Assembly (NCBI GenBank): GCA_029834535.1
Contig: JAQMWT010000057.1
Location: 62,001 to 126,000, forward strand
Source of the DNA: Chrysophaeum taylorii
Lineage: Eukaryota; Sar; Pelagophyceae; Pelagomonadales; Pelagomonadaceae
Direction of reading: 5' to 3'
DNA length: 64,000 bases
The notes beneath the pieces are model-generated. The model did no database searches. It was not told the DNA's origin and saw nothing but the letters and a program-made list of their open reading frames with translations. The number at the start of each line of letters is the position of its first letter. Position 1 is the stretch's first letter. Of the stretch, positions 20,327 through 31,119 are shown piece by piece. The translations under genes and the position numbers were made by a program.

Positions 20327-21422
20327 AACATAAGTGTCGATCTGTCCGCGACACTTCGCCGCCTTTTCAACGGGATGATTGTTATGGCCGCTCGCTGTGC
20401 ATAGCCAGCGAGAGCCGGTTAAGTAGGTAGGTCATTATAGTCCTTGGAACAAAGAAAGTAGTTGGGAATACAAATGGGCTTGGTCCCAGTCACGAAGTGG
20501 GAGCAAGCGGAAAGAGGCATGCGCAGCGACCATCATATCTGCGGGTTGTGGAGGGTATTTGATCTCTGGTGGGTCTTCGGTAAGTCTTCATTCGCTGTGG
20601 TTGTTTCTAACCCCGCAGACGGGGCGCGCAGCGAGGCGGCGTGATGGAGCAGAGTGGGGTTCGTCGGACGCAGCGGGAGCGCAGCAGCCGTCCGATCCGC
20701 GTTTTGTGTGTGTTGGAAGGGCAAAAGTCGCAGATGGGGCGCGCGCACCGCGGCAGCGCGTCGAGGAGTATCGGGGGCGACGAAAAATACTGCGCCATTA
20801 TTCAAAGAGGGGGCACCCGGTCGGTCGATCGCGCCAGAGCTACTGGCCGGGACGGGTGCGCCGCCGCCGTGAGGTTGTGTGGAAGCAAAGCATACGCATA
20901 GCAGGAGGCAATCAATATAGGCCGTGGATAGAGAGTCTGAAAGAGTAAACGAAGGACGTCGCGACGACAGGGACCACGAGCGTAAACGCGCGCTCTGGTA
21001 CACTGCCCGCGTAAACAGGCGCGACACAAGGAACATCGGCAACAAAAACTACTACGCAGCCGTCGTCGTCGGTTCGTGGCTGGGTTGCGGGGAAGCACCG
21101 CGTGCGCCGCCGCGGTCGTCGTGCGGCAGACCAGCAGGTCGAGGACGCCAAAAGGTAGGTAGTTGGGTAGGTAGGTCTTGGGAATCGAGGCGCGCGTACG
21201 TGTTGAGCGATAGTGGAGGGCACGCATGAGCACGAGGTCACAGCAGCGGGGAGCAGAACGTGACGTGGGGGGAAAGAACTATATTTACATGAGCGCCGGC
21301 CGTTTCGCGACGCACGGATCGCGCGAGTTTTATGAGTCGGTCGTCGGCCGCGGTTTCTGTTGGGAAGGAGGCTCGTTGATAACGTGGTTCGTGGTGGGTG
21401 TCTCTTGAAACAAGCGTAGCTC
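20327..21422. other. Intergenic, no gene supported
   Basis: A 1.1-kb gap between convergent genes. Several 60-170-codon frames overlap each other on both strands, all without domains. I see no repeat or RNA gene. Confidence 0.5.
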
Positions 21423-23183
21423 TTAGGCGAGGTGCTTGGCCAGCGCGCGGTGACAGGGCCCGCACCAGTCGAAGGGGCAAGGATCTCCGTTCGGGAGGGT
21501 TCCCGCGCAGTCGCGGAGGTGGAGCATGACGTACTTAGCGCAAGTGCAGAGTCTCTTGTGGCGACGCGACCGATGAGATCCCGAGCAGCACCGGGCGTGC
21601 TCGAAAAGGTCGAACATACGCTTGGCCTGCTCGGCGCCGAGGCTGTTGTCGTCGTCGTCGTCGACGTCGCTCGCCCGAGCAGAATTGCCTCGGCGACGGT
21701 TCCAACCCGACTCGCCGCAGATCCCTTCGGCCCGGCCCGGCTCCGACTTGTCGTCTTCGGGAAGCTCCGTCGCCGCTAGCGCCTCGATCATAAGGTCGAA
21801 GGGCTCCTCCCTCTCCCGACCGATGGCGTCCGCGTCGTCCTGTTCGGAGGAGACGCTCGTCGTCGCGCCGCCGTCGTCCAAGCCGCCCGGAGTCGCCGAC
21901 GCCTCGACGACCCGAGCGGCGTCGTCCAGCGAGGACGACGGACCGGGGACATGACTACTACTTCGCCCTCGTTCCTTGTTTTCCTTCAACTGGCTCAAAT
22001 CGCGCTTGGGGGGAAGGAACATGAGGTCGTCGTCGTCGTCGTTCGCCGTCGAAAAGTTTGCGTTCGACTCCTCGTCGTCGTCGTCGGTCGAGGCGTTGGC
22101 CGAGACGGCAGCCGGGGCTGGCGCGACGACGCGGCGCCCGGCCGGGGAAACTGGTAGCGCCAAGAAGGTGATCTGGTTGGCGGGAGCGGCGATGTTGATC
22201 GACGGGAACTGGAGCTTGCCACACTTGGGGCACTCGTGCTGGACGAGCGCCCACCAAGGATTGTGCGTCGACTCCATCGCGTACTCCTCGCCGCACAGCT
22301 GGCAGCGGTACTCGGCGCGCTCGGGCAGCGACTGGATGCCGACGACGCAGTCATCGGCCGCTTCGGCACACGCTCGCGTGGTCGCGTCGGACGAGAGGCT
22401 TCGTGCGCCGGGCGGCGTCGTCCGTCCGCCCGCTTCGTCGACGGCGCGAGCCCGCGCCTGCCCGGTCGCTGCCGCCGGATCCGACGTCGTCGGCGTCGTC
22501 TCGGTGGTGGTGGTGGTCGTCGACGTCGTCGTGTCGGCAGCAGCTGTGGCGGTGGTAGTAGTGTCGGCGGGCTCGTCGATCGACGCCTCAGGCACGAGGT
22601 CCTTCTTCTTGCGCTTCTTGGTGATGTTGACTCGCTCGCCGCTCGTCGAGTCGCTCAACGACGACGCGCTGACGGAGGTGACGATCGTCGCGCGTTTGCC
22701 GTTCTTGCTGAGTCGCAAGCGAGTCGACAGCTTGGGTCGCTTGGACGTCTTCGAGAAGGTCGTCGACCCGCGCTTGCGATCTGGTCGGCGCCGCTTGTCG
22801 CGGCGCTCGTCGGCCGAGACGAGGCCGCTCAAGCCCGCGACGCGCGCCACCGTTCGCTCGCGCGTCGCCTTTTTGGCGATGGGCCGGAAATTGTCCTCGC
22901 CTCCCGAGTCGGACATGTCGTGCGAATCCTCGTAAGAATCGTCGGTGACGACCCAGGGCCCCAGGTAGTTTGTTGCCGGAGACGCGCGCTCCTCGTACCC
23001 GCCGTAGCCACCCATCATGTCGTCGAGCGCTTCGTCGAGCTGCAGCTCGAGCGCGGCGGTCGCGGCGGCGGCGGCGTCCGACCGCACCTCGTGATGATGA
23101 TGGTTCTCTTCTCGTTTGACGTGAACTTCCGTAACGCTATTAGTTCGGTTCCAGGCCTGGGACTCGTCATGCTCGGGGGCCAT
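21423..23183 (-). CDS. TAZ-like zinc-finger protein with NPWW zinc ribbon
   Basis: 586 residues from ATG 23181-23183; the frame extends upstream only through non-ATG codons. The N-terminal half is acidic, low complexity and has basic nuclear-localisation-like clusters (KKRKKKD, RRDKRRRPDRKR). At about residue 290 a zinc-ribbon-like unit reads YRCQLCGEEY, STHNPWWALVQHECPKCGK and FPSINI. At about 520-586 a TAZ-type finger reads FEHARCC, CTCAKYVMLHLRDC and CPFDWCGPCHRALAKHL. TAZ domains in CBP/p300 and BT proteins bind transcription factors, so a nuclear regulatory role is likely. I recall the NPWW ribbon from diatom proteins, which supports a stramenopile host; that needs a search. Confidence 0.75.
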   Translation of the reverse strand: MAPEHDESQAWNRTNSVTEVHVKREENHHHHEVRSDAAAAATAALELQLDEALDDMMGGYGGYEERASPATNYLGPWVVTDDSYEDSHDMSDSGGEDNFRPIAKKATRERTVARVAGLSGLVSADERRDKRRRPDRKRGSTTFSKTSKRPKLSTRLRLSKNGKRATIVTSVSASSLSDSTSGERVNITKKRKKKDLVPEASIDEPADTTTTATAAADTTTSTTTTTTETTPTTSDPAAATGQARARAVDEAGGRTTPPGARSLSSDATTRACAEAADDCVVGIQSLPERAEYRCQLCGEEYAMESTHNPWWALVQHECPKCGKLQFPSINIAAPANQITFLALPVSPAGRRVVAPAPAAVSANASTDDDDEESNANFSTANDDDDDLMFLPPKRDLSQLKENKERGRSSSHVPGPSSSLDDAARVVEASATPGGLDDGGATTSVSSEQDDADAIGREREEPFDLMIEALAATELPEDDKSEPGRAEGICGESGWNRRRGNSARASDVDDDDDNSLGAEQAKRMFDLFEHARCCSGSHRSRRHKRLCTCAKYVMLHLRDCAGTLPNGDPCPFDWCGPCHRALAKHLA

Positions 23184-24437
23184 CGTCGTCCGTCCCGTCG
23201 GCTCGACAAGTTCGCTAAAAACGAGGCGAGAGGAGCCCGCGAACCGACGAGAGAGCCAGTCCGAGCATGCAGGGTCGACACGGGTCACGCGGTGAACGAC
23301 GAAACGATGTGTGGGGTCGCGTCGTCCGTCGAATGCTTCGGGCGAACGACGACCACGACGACGACTCGGCCTGCTCGCGCTTTCCGGTCGCTACTCCCGC
23401 TGCTACGAGGTTCCCGCGGCGGCTGAGGAGAGACGGTGGTCTCTAGGGGCCCTGGGTGGCGCGATGTGGCTCGTTTCTGGGCACGCCGCGCCTGCACCCC
23501 ACTCGGCAACAAGCTGATGCGCGGACGCTCGAGATTATCGTCGAAACACCCCCTACTAAGTGCGTACGCGATATACTACTACCCATGTTCAAAATTGGTA
23601 TGTATGTCAGTCCCACCATTTTCTTGACACCGGGTGTCAATGGTTGGGTTAGTCATAATATCCGAAACTTGAGATGCTATTTGAGTTTCCTTTGAGGTTT
23701 TGGAGACCGTTATCGAAATCAAGGCAGCGAATCAAAACACAGCTATTTTCCGTTAACGGATTCGCTTAGATTCCATGAGAAAGCAGCGCAACCCAACTGA
23801 AACCCGCGTAAATCGCTTTTGGGACGAACCACGTCCGCTCCCAAAATTCGAAGAACGTTGGGACGAGTGGCTTCTTCGCAAACCAATACGCATTTCTGAA
23901 AGTTGATTTTTTCCGAGCAGGGAAAAAAAAGTCTTGGCGAAATACATCTTAGGGTTTTTTCTTCTTCCCTATGTCATCGAATAATATCGAAAATAAGCCA
24001 AGAGAGACAGACTGATGAGACTGCCTTTTTTTTTTTTTAGGGGCCCGCGCGGCTTGCCGCCGTTGCGGCGGGCTTGTCGCTTCCTCCGCGGCCACCACCT
24101 GATCGATCCCGCCGTGCTTGCTGCTGATTCTCTCCCCTCTCCACGTGTGGCATTTGGCTCTTACGGGCGTACGGCCTGGCGGGCCCCAAAATAACAACTG
24201 ATCAGCGAGGACGCGTGCGCGCTAGATAAAAAAATTCGAGAGCGGCAAGATGGCCGAAGCGATAAAACAAACCAAAAAGAGAGACGCGATCCGAGAACGC
24301 GAGGACGAACGAGTGGGAGGCGAACGAGAGGGTGGTGGTGGTGGTGTTCCTCCTGCACGCATGGCTTATGCATGTGGAGGGGAGATTGACGATGAATCGA
24401 GGACGTGGCGTTTCTTGCCACCACCTGCCCCGGGGTC
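23184..24437. other. Intergenic with an AT-richer island
   Basis: Positions about 23580-24060 are clearly lower in GC than the flanks and contain a poly-T run (24027-24040). A 43-codon frame at 23775-23906 (+) has a protein-like composition (MRKQRNPTETRVNRFWDE, then FEERWDEWLLRKPIRIS), but nothing confirms it. The rest shows no supported gene. Confidence 0.4.
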
Positions 24438-25295
24438 CTATTTTGCGGCGGCCGCAGCGGTGTCGTCGCCGCCGCCGCCGCGAAGGTGCCTCGCGAGTTT
24501 GAGCCAGGTGCGGTTCGCCATGGAAGGATACTGGGTGACGACGAAGAGGCGCCAGATAAAGGTCCGAACGAAGAGGGGTGAGGCGAAAAAGGTGCGGAGA
24601 GGGGCGTCGTAGCGGTCGACAACGAAGCGCCAGAAGATGACGTCGAATTCGAAACAGGCGCGCACCGAGACGAGGGGCATCGCGGTGAAGACGGCGAGCT
24701 TGTAGAGGAGCTCGAGGGTGATCGCCGGTGGCGAGAGGAAGGCCGCGACGCTCTTGGGGCCGAGGATAAGGATCTGGGCGCGCTGCACGGACATGATGGC
24801 CTCGTTGAGGGAGGAGAGAAAGCCCCAGGCGTTGATGATCTCGAGGACGCGTTTGGTGGCCAGGTCGTCGTCGCGGACGACGGCTGCCGCCGCGTCGAGG
24901 GCGCCCCAGCCGCAATAGTAGGGGAGGGCGAGAGCGAGGAAAATGAAGACGGGGACGTGGTGCGCGAGCATCTCGCGCGGGCGCCGCACGCGACTGAAGG
25001 GAATAACGCCGACACAAAGGCATCCGACGTCCCACAAGTAGGCGATCGTCACGGCACAGTCGAGGCTGAAGCCGAGGTGTCCCTGGCCATTGCCCACGGC
25101 GCATGCGACGGCGCGCGAGAAGACGTACAAGTGCGCCGCCGCCGCGATGACGCACAACACAGCGCTTGCCGCGGTCGGCAGCCTCGAGACTGTGATGGGG
25201 TGGGGCTCGTGGCAGAAGGGCGACCGCGGGTCAGAGGTCGCCCGCACACCGTTCGGCCGCCGCGGCGCCGACCCGTTGAGAGAGAGCTGACACAT
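24438..25295 (-). CDS. TLC-like multi-pass membrane protein
   Basis: 285 residues from ATG 25293-25295. Six or so hydrophobic helices are visible. A REMLAHHVPVFIFLALALPYY segment (given in full at 20 residues or fewer in pieces: REMLAHHVPV, FIFLALALPYY) resembles the His-His-bearing helix of TRAM/LAG1/CLN8 domains, and LSSLNEAIMSVQ follows at the expected spacing. TLC proteins include ceramide synthases and lipid-sensing or lipid-transport factors of the ER. Without the full set of catalytic residues I cannot say which. The C-terminus has a Gly/Ala run encoded by GGC/GCC repeats. Confidence 0.6.
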   Translation of the reverse strand: MCQLSLNGSAPRRPNGVRATSDPRSPFCHEPHPITVSRLPTAASAVLCVIAAAAHLYVFSRAVACAVGNGQGHLGFSLDCAVTIAYLWDVGCLCVGVIPFSRVRRPREMLAHHVPVFIFLALALPYYCGWGALDAAAAVVRDDDLATKRVLEIINAWGFLSSLNEAIMSVQRAQILILGPKSVAAFLSPPAITLELLYKLAVFTAMPLVSVRACFEFDVIFWRFVVDRYDAPLRTFFASPLFVRTFIWRLFVVTQYPSMANRTWLKLARHLRGGGGDDTAAAAAK

Positions 25296-25415
25296 GACGA
25301 CGCTGGAGCTGCTCTCCTTCTGCAGTCAGGCCAGGCTCCTTCGCTCCAATTAAATAACAATCGTCGCCTGACTGGGCGTTATACCCCTATGCGTCTCAGC
25401 CGGGGTTTGGCTTTC

Positions 25416-25649
25416 CTTATGGTCGACCTGCTAAAAGGGGGGGGGGGGGGATGATGAATGATGTGTGTGGTAGGAGGGATGTGCCTGAAGGGTGTAGATA
25501 GGTATGCGGGACCTCGTCGGGGTCATCGAAGAGCCGTGGGGCAGGCGAAGAGAGGACGGGCCCCGCCCGTAGGTCGTACGCATGCTGACGCCGGACGTGT
25601 GTGCGACGAAGGGTGACATCCTGCTGGGATCGGGCGGCCTCTGTGGGGC
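25416..25649 (-). mobile_element. Diverged LINE-like 3' fragment, abutting the gypsy LTR
   Basis: The reverse complement matches 1905-2145: AGGCCGCCCGATCCCAGCAG, the TACGACCTACGGGCGGGGCC block, a C-rich run, then TTTTAGCAGGTCGACC, a diverged form of the shared terminus. Similarity stops exactly where the gypsy 5' LTR starts at 25650, and the matching upstream part is not found beyond the 3' LTR. The gypsy element therefore either landed at the truncated end or one side was later lost. Confidence 0.6.
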
Positions 25650-25953
25650 TGTGGCGGCAACTCCTGACCGCTTAGGATTACCCCCCTTTTCTCACGGCTT
25701 GATACCCGTTCAACGGAATGCCTTTCCTTACTTTCCTAGTGATGTCATGCCTCTCCCTCGAGAGAGGCGTATCTTGCTATCATAAATCGACTCCCCGTCC
25801 TCAAGCTGAGAGACTTGGTGAGCGTGAGCAAGTGGTGTGGCGAGCATAACCGACCCAGAGTCCGTGTTGGCCTCGTTCGGAGAGGTCTAGGGCGAGTCGG
25901 TGAGTACCCCCTTTGTCACCCTAGGGTCGGGAGTGTTTTTCTGTGCCGCCATA
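25650..25953 (+). repeat. Gypsy 5' LTR
   Basis: 304 bp, TGTGGCGGCAACTCC to CTGTGCCGCCATA. It shares blocks with the 3' LTR, such as TTGATACCCGTTCAACGGAA and GGCGAGCATAACCGACCC. A TATAAAT-like motif is not obvious; ATCATAAA occurs near 25780. Confidence 0.85.
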
Positions 25954-25955
25954 CG

Positions 25956-25975
25956 TGGTGGAGGCTACGAGATTG
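25956..25975 (+). other. Gypsy primer-binding site
   Basis: TGGTGGAGGCTACGAGATTG begins two bases after the 5' LTR. It would pair with a tRNA 3' end reading CTCGTAGCCTCCACCA. The tRNA identity is not determined. Confidence 0.6.
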
Positions 25976-26373
25976 TGCGACTATATCGGTCGCCGACGAA
26001 CGAGTGCCCCGTACGCACTGTATTACGTGGTCCGAATTTACGCGCGTGCCCTGATCAAGCACGCGGAGTTCCAGCGGACCGAATTGCGTTGAAGAGTATA
26101 CGCGGATTTTGTTTCGTTCGTACGTCCCGAGAGACGACGAACACGCGCGTGACTTGGAAATCGCAGCGCATTCACCCGGGATTGATTTTGGTATAGCTGA
26201 ACGGCGGAAGCTGTTAGCGAGTGGGATCGCTACCCACACGGCATTTTTGATTGCCAGGCGGACAAGAACTCTGCGAGTGCTGTTTTGACAGCGACGGACC
26301 ACGTCATTGTTAACGACGTGCATCGCTTCGAGTGACCGAATCCGGACTCGGTTCGAGATTCCTCATCGACTGT

Positions 26374-27760
26374 ATGGAAGAAGACGCAGACGTGCGTGAA
26401 GAAGGATCTCCTACAGTGCTTCCCGCCGCCACTGAGACCGGCCGCGAGGAAGGTGAATTACGAGAGGCCGAGGCATTCGACGCTACCGAAATGCCTCTTG
26501 TTGAAGTGCCTCCAGAAACAGCATTTTTTTCGCCGATGAGTCCAACGACCCCGGACCGTGGCGAGCGAACTACTATTGAGCGCGGATCCGTGACTCGACG
26601 TCAGCTTCGTGAGACCTCGAGCGGAGACGACGCGAAAACGAGCGGCTAGCTGAGCAATTTGTCCGTGAAAGGGCTGAAGCTAGGGAAGAAGCAGCTCGAC
26701 AAGAACTTGTGCGCTAAATGAAGCGCTGCGGCAAGAGCTCGAGACAACGAGGACCTTACGTGAAGAGGCTGATCGATTTCGTCGTGAGCGAGACGAATTA
26801 GCAGCAGAACGAGTTATGCGACGTGAGAGCAGCCGTGAACGACCCGTGAGTCGGCCCGAAATGGAAACACCCGCGAGGGGGACTGAAGCGGAAAGGGGCA
26901 CTGAAACGGGGGATGAACCTCCGCCCCGAGCCGATACGGAGACTGAAGGTAGGGCGGACCCCGAAGATGACGGTACGAAGTTATTACGGGGATTATCGCA
27001 GACATTTGCGGACGCCTTCGAGAAGGCCAGCTTCGGCCGATCTCGTCTCCCCACTTCAGGTGTGGAGGCTGACAACTTCAAACTCGTCATCGAAGGCCGA
27101 GATCAACGATAATTTGATATGGATTCGGCAACGGTGATGCACACCTTGGCTGACGACCATTACTCGGTCGAGAAGCTACGTTATTTATTGCCCGTGCATT
27201 TACGTGATACGGTTGTACCGATTTTCGAGGAGCATTAAAAAAAAAAATGAGAAGCTCTGCGACGAGCTGCCGCACGGCCCGTCATTTTATTTGAAATTGG
27301 ATGCGGACGACGAAGAGCATGGGGCCGCGATTCGGCGCCTTCTACGCCTGAACAAACCTATTGTGATAGGGACTTGGATTATTTTAGATTGACTTGCCGA
27401 CCTCCGAGCACGCAGCAGGAGCTGCTCGATAAGCTGCGGAAGGTCACTCAGGCTTCGGTTCCGAAGAAGAGTGGAGAAAGGCATGTGCAGACCTACTGCA
27501 CCAAGTTCCAGAATGTGGCGTTAGCCTTTTGCACCGAGTCCAGCCGCACGATGGACGACGTTGATATTATCGACCAGCTTATTAGCGGTTTGGCGCCCAA
27601 GGAGTTACGAACCCGTGTGCGGACTATGCGGAACGGTCACCCGGATAGCTATGTGACTTTTACGTCGACGGTGACGCTCATTACGAGACTCGAGAACGAC
27701 TTTCGGAAGTTGATGGAGGAGGAAAAGGACCAAGGGACCTCCAATCCGAAGGCCAATTAA
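26374..27760 (+). pseudogene. Gypsy gag, frame-broken
   Basis: The likely start is MEEDADVREEGSPT at 26374. A charged coiled-coil stretch (REEADRFRRERDELAAERV) is split over frames near 26645 and by a TAA at about 26727. The best-preserved capsid-like block is 27374-27760: YFRLTCRPPSTQQELLDKL, FQNVALAFCTESS and IIDQLISGLAPKELRTRV, which is typical of retrotransposon gag. At least three breaks prevent a full product. Confidence 0.7.
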
Positions 27761-27849
27761 CCGCCGCGAGGGCGGGGGGGTCGAGCTATGGCCACCGATC
27801 AACAAACCAAACAAGATGCGGACAAACCGTCTGGAAATACGGAAATCGC

Positions 27850-29088
27850 GTGGTTTGCAACCGCGATCCGGATCGACACCATTGTGTGATGTGGAAGAGG
27901 ATTAGGAAGCAGAAGAAGCAGCCCATATCGCGTTCCGATTGGGAGAAGCGCGACGATGCATCTAATGCGCACGCTACGCGCGGATCGGAACCCAATACCG
28001 AAATTCAAACGGCCCTCACCGAGCTTGGAACCACGATGGCGACCATGGTGAGCGAGGTCAGAAGTATTAAAGACGGCAAGTCGTCTTCCACACGACAGCG
28101 AGATGGACGGTCACCTTCTAGACAATCGTCCCACCGACGCCAAAGTAAGAGCCCAGATCAAAAGGTCAATAGCCCAACACCCAGTCCGAGCCCCCACCGT
28201 CGCTGCAATAGCCGGAGTTCCAGTCGCAATTCGCGCCGGCGCTGACGACGTCGGCCGCACGATGACGAATATGACGGAGGCCGATACCAGGACAGTTCGG
28301 GTCAGCGCAACTTTCGCGTTCCAATCTCTATGCGAAGCGCAGCCATCGTCGGGTGTTGTCTTTTACCTGACGGCGCGCCCCGCCCGAGTCTCCGATGATG
28401 TTGCCGATGCAGCCGTGACGAGCAACCATCGCGTGCAACAGGAGCAAACTACCACGACGATCGGATCGTTCGGTGGCCATCTACAGCGTATGTGGAAGCA
28501 ATATCAGATGAGGCTTTGGATTCTCCACGCTACTGGGAAGACTCGGAGACCGACGAACCAGCGCTGCAGGTTCCAGTGTCCCCCCACTTGTCAATGTGTA
28601 CGTCTTGCAGGGAAGTTCACGACGACGACGTCAGACCCTTAGAATTGACGTCGGGGACGACGTCTTCTTTTCTTGCGCCCCCCTCCGAAACGGTTTTAGC
28701 CGATACAGTTTTGGTCGCAACAGAGCAGACCACAGCGGCGCCGATGGAGGAGAAGTGGACGGAAATGCCCGATTTTATGGACGAGAAATTGCGAGGATCG
28801 TCCGAGGAAACGAAGGAGGAATTATATGTGCCTCCGATTGAAAAGTGTCATAATTTGTTGCCAGCGAAACTTGGGAATGAGGAAGCAGCCGAGGCGCCGA
28901 GCCCACCCGAGGTCGCGATGGAAAAAGAGAGAGAGCCACTAGACAAAGATACCGCGGCGAACGCCAATAGAGATTCAGAGGCGAGACGCGAGACGCCCGA
29001 GATGGCAGCGGTGATGATGCAGATGCCGGGCGACGCGAATCCGGAGGGACGATGCCATCATACTGCACTTTCGCCGCGCGACGGGTAA
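27850..29088 (+). pseudogene. Gypsy gag C-terminal / linker region, frame-broken
   Basis: The frame at 27850-28245 is rich in Arg/Ser (nucleic-acid-binding-like). The frame at 28492-29088 is acidic, with a CTSC pair and TETPPE-like low complexity. A clear CCHC knuckle is not visible; VCNRDPDRHHCVMW near 27853 is at best a relic. Confidence 0.5.
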
Positions 29089-29121
29089 AATATCGAGCAA
29101 GACCTCATCACCATCGGTTGT

Positions 29122-29628
29122 TTGGACCCTGGCACACTTACGTTCATAGTTGGACATATTTACAGACGAAGAGACGGGCCGAAGTTCGCAACGACTTTAG
29201 GCGTTGATGGAGTGGCTGATGTCTCCTATATTTGTCGTGGGATGGTCGACAAACTGGCGAAGGATAATATAATCCGCGACCAAGGCGATCTTCCAGTCGA
29301 GCGCACCCTGCACGGGTCGGGAATGAATAAGACGACTATCCACAAATGGGTCGCATTACGAACTGCGCTCGCGGACGACGTGGCAGTCCCGGTGGTTGCC
29401 ATCGTGGCCGATACAAATCATTTATTTCTGCTGGGAGCGCGCGATATTCGGGTGCTGGGAGCCATAGCGGACTACCCGCGAAGTCGCATTGCGTTTCTCC
29501 GCACAAAAGTCGCCTATGGGCGCAAGAAGTTAAAGGTGCAGGATCGTCGAGTCGATTCTCCGATTTTGACGTTCAGATCAACTTATGATGAGCGCAACCC
29601 CGTGGTAGCTCAGGTCTATGGGCAATAG
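29122..29628 (+). CDS. Gypsy protease-like region
   Basis: This 168-residue frame lies where retropepsin is expected. TTLGVDGVADVSYICRGMVDKL occupies the place of the usual D-T/S-G flap-to-active-site segment but reads VDGVADVS, lacking DTG. Downstream LFLLGARDIRVLGA resembles the conserved hydrophobic-Gly segment of retropepsins. I infer a degenerate or highly diverged aspartic protease, probably inactive. Confidence 0.45.
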   Translation: MDPGTLTFIVGHIYRRRDGPKFATTLGVDGVADVSYICRGMVDKLAKDNIIRDQGDLPVERTLHGSGMNKTTIHKWVALRTALADDVAVPVVAIVADTNHLFLLGARDIRVLGAIADYPRSRIAFLRTKVAYGRKKLKVQDRRVDSPILTFRSTYDERNPVVAQVYGQ

Positions 29629-29942
29629 CACCATGCGATGCAAAAGAGCCTGAGCACGGTTGAGGACCGCGTTTACGCTCGCTTGTGCAAGACTGAAGAC
29701 CTCCAGCGTCCACCGCCAAAACGAGCGGCAGCTTCGACTACTTGGGGAGTTCCGACAATTACGCCTTCTCAAAGCTCGAACAGCGATGCCCATGAAGTGG
29801 TAGCCTATGCTGCGCGCACGATGAAGGTCGAGCCTGGGCGCACTTACTGCGTGCCAGTCACTCTTTCAGAGCCCATGGAAACCGGGCAAGTTTTCGTTGC
29901 TACGTCCCCTGGATACGAGCAACTTGGGGTAGTCGATGGAAT

Positions 29943-31119
29943 GTGTTCTTCTCCCGAGTATCACGACAAGTTCTCTTAGCTCGAGTGGTGATCTCCTCTA
30001 CCCAGGATGTGCCGACCGTAATTACTCAAGGTGAAGTTCTCGCTTTGGGCGATATTGTTTGTTTTGATGACGAGCTGAATGTTGAGACGGCCGATGAATT
30101 AACGAAGGACTGTGGAGCCGAATATGACAAGGCCAGCCTATCGTTTACTGTTTCGGTCGCAAGCCCTCTAACTCAAGGCGACGCGGCTCCCGGACCGATG
30201 CTTTTGAGCTCGGTGCAGAAGGCGGTTCCTTCTGCCGATAAGGATAGGAACTGTCGTCAAGAATCGCTCGGTAACGACGCTTTCGACCGACGAACCGACG
30301 AGGAGGAAAAGAAGTGCCGAGAGCCTACAGAAGGCGAGATTCGCCGAAGATTTGAAAAGGTCCAATGGCTGCCGATCACGTATCGCAAGGTTGTGATGCT
30401 ATTCAGCGGCGCCGGAGGCAGTACTTTAGGGCTGCAACGAGCGAATGAGTTGTGCGGGACGTCGCTTCGAGTCGTCCTTGCTCTTGACTCTTCAATAGCT
30501 GCCAACAAGATTCATCAGAAGAATTTCCCGAAGATACCTGTGGTTCAGCACACGCTCTGCGGACGATATGACACGACCCTCCGATTGATCAAGGCTTATT
30601 TGCCTGAAGCGGAATGGTCATCGTCGATGTGTATCGCGCCTCCGCCCTGCGTTCATTCAGCACTCTGCAACTTGACGTCCAGAGATGTTTGCAGGGGAGT
30701 TACGGCCACTAATTGGACGATGAAGCTGTGCAAAATGGCTGGCTTCGTGATGCGGCTGATTGAACAGGAGGCGTTACGCAGATGAACGCCACCTGCTCCA
30801 GCTGAATAATCTAGGCTCGTCCCGAGACGGAACAGATACGGCTTACACCGTTACGCGAGTTCCTCGTCGCTTGGGACCGCGCCGCTCGGACACTCAGCCG
30901 TTGACTCTCAAGATGACGGCAGAGCTGCTCACGATGCCGCTGGACCATGATTGGGCTGGCGTATCTAAGACAGATTCATTCAAGCACTTAGTGTCTGTCG
31001 TCCCTCCAGACACTCTTGCGCTTTTAGCAGTCGATCTGCACAACTCCGTGACCAGAAGTTTCCGCCGAAGTGGCGACGTCCTACCGACCGCGTTGAGCTC
31101 GAAAAGATCGATTCTCTGA
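29943..31119 (+). pseudogene. Cytosine-C5 DNA methyltransferase domain inside the gypsy pol
   Basis: The frame ending at 30785 holds VVMLFSGAGGSTLGLQRA (SAM-binding motif I, FSGAGG at 30402-30419), VVLALDSSIAANKIHQKNFP (motif II/III style, acidic residue and NFP) and IAPPPCVHSALCN (motif IV, catalytic-type Cys codon 30648-30650; Val replaces the usual Gln). After a frame change, 30760-31119 reads RRSDTQPLTLKMTAELLTMP and SFKHLVSVVPPDTLALLAVDL, fitting motifs IX and X (VSVVPP where GNAVPP is usual). Motif VI (ENV) and motif VIII (QxRxR) are not found between them, so about 100 residues are lost or scrambled. The enzyme would methylate cytosine in DNA; this copy is almost certainly inactive. 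Confidence 0.8.

Noticed and set aside
20462-21230. Cluster of 60-170-codon frames between 20.4 and 21.2 kb
   Set aside because: Mutually overlapping on both strands, no domains, composition not consistent with coding.
26340-26370. tRNA T-loop-like GGTTCGAGATTCC
   Set aside because: No matching acceptor, D or anticodon stems around it; lies in the gypsy leader.
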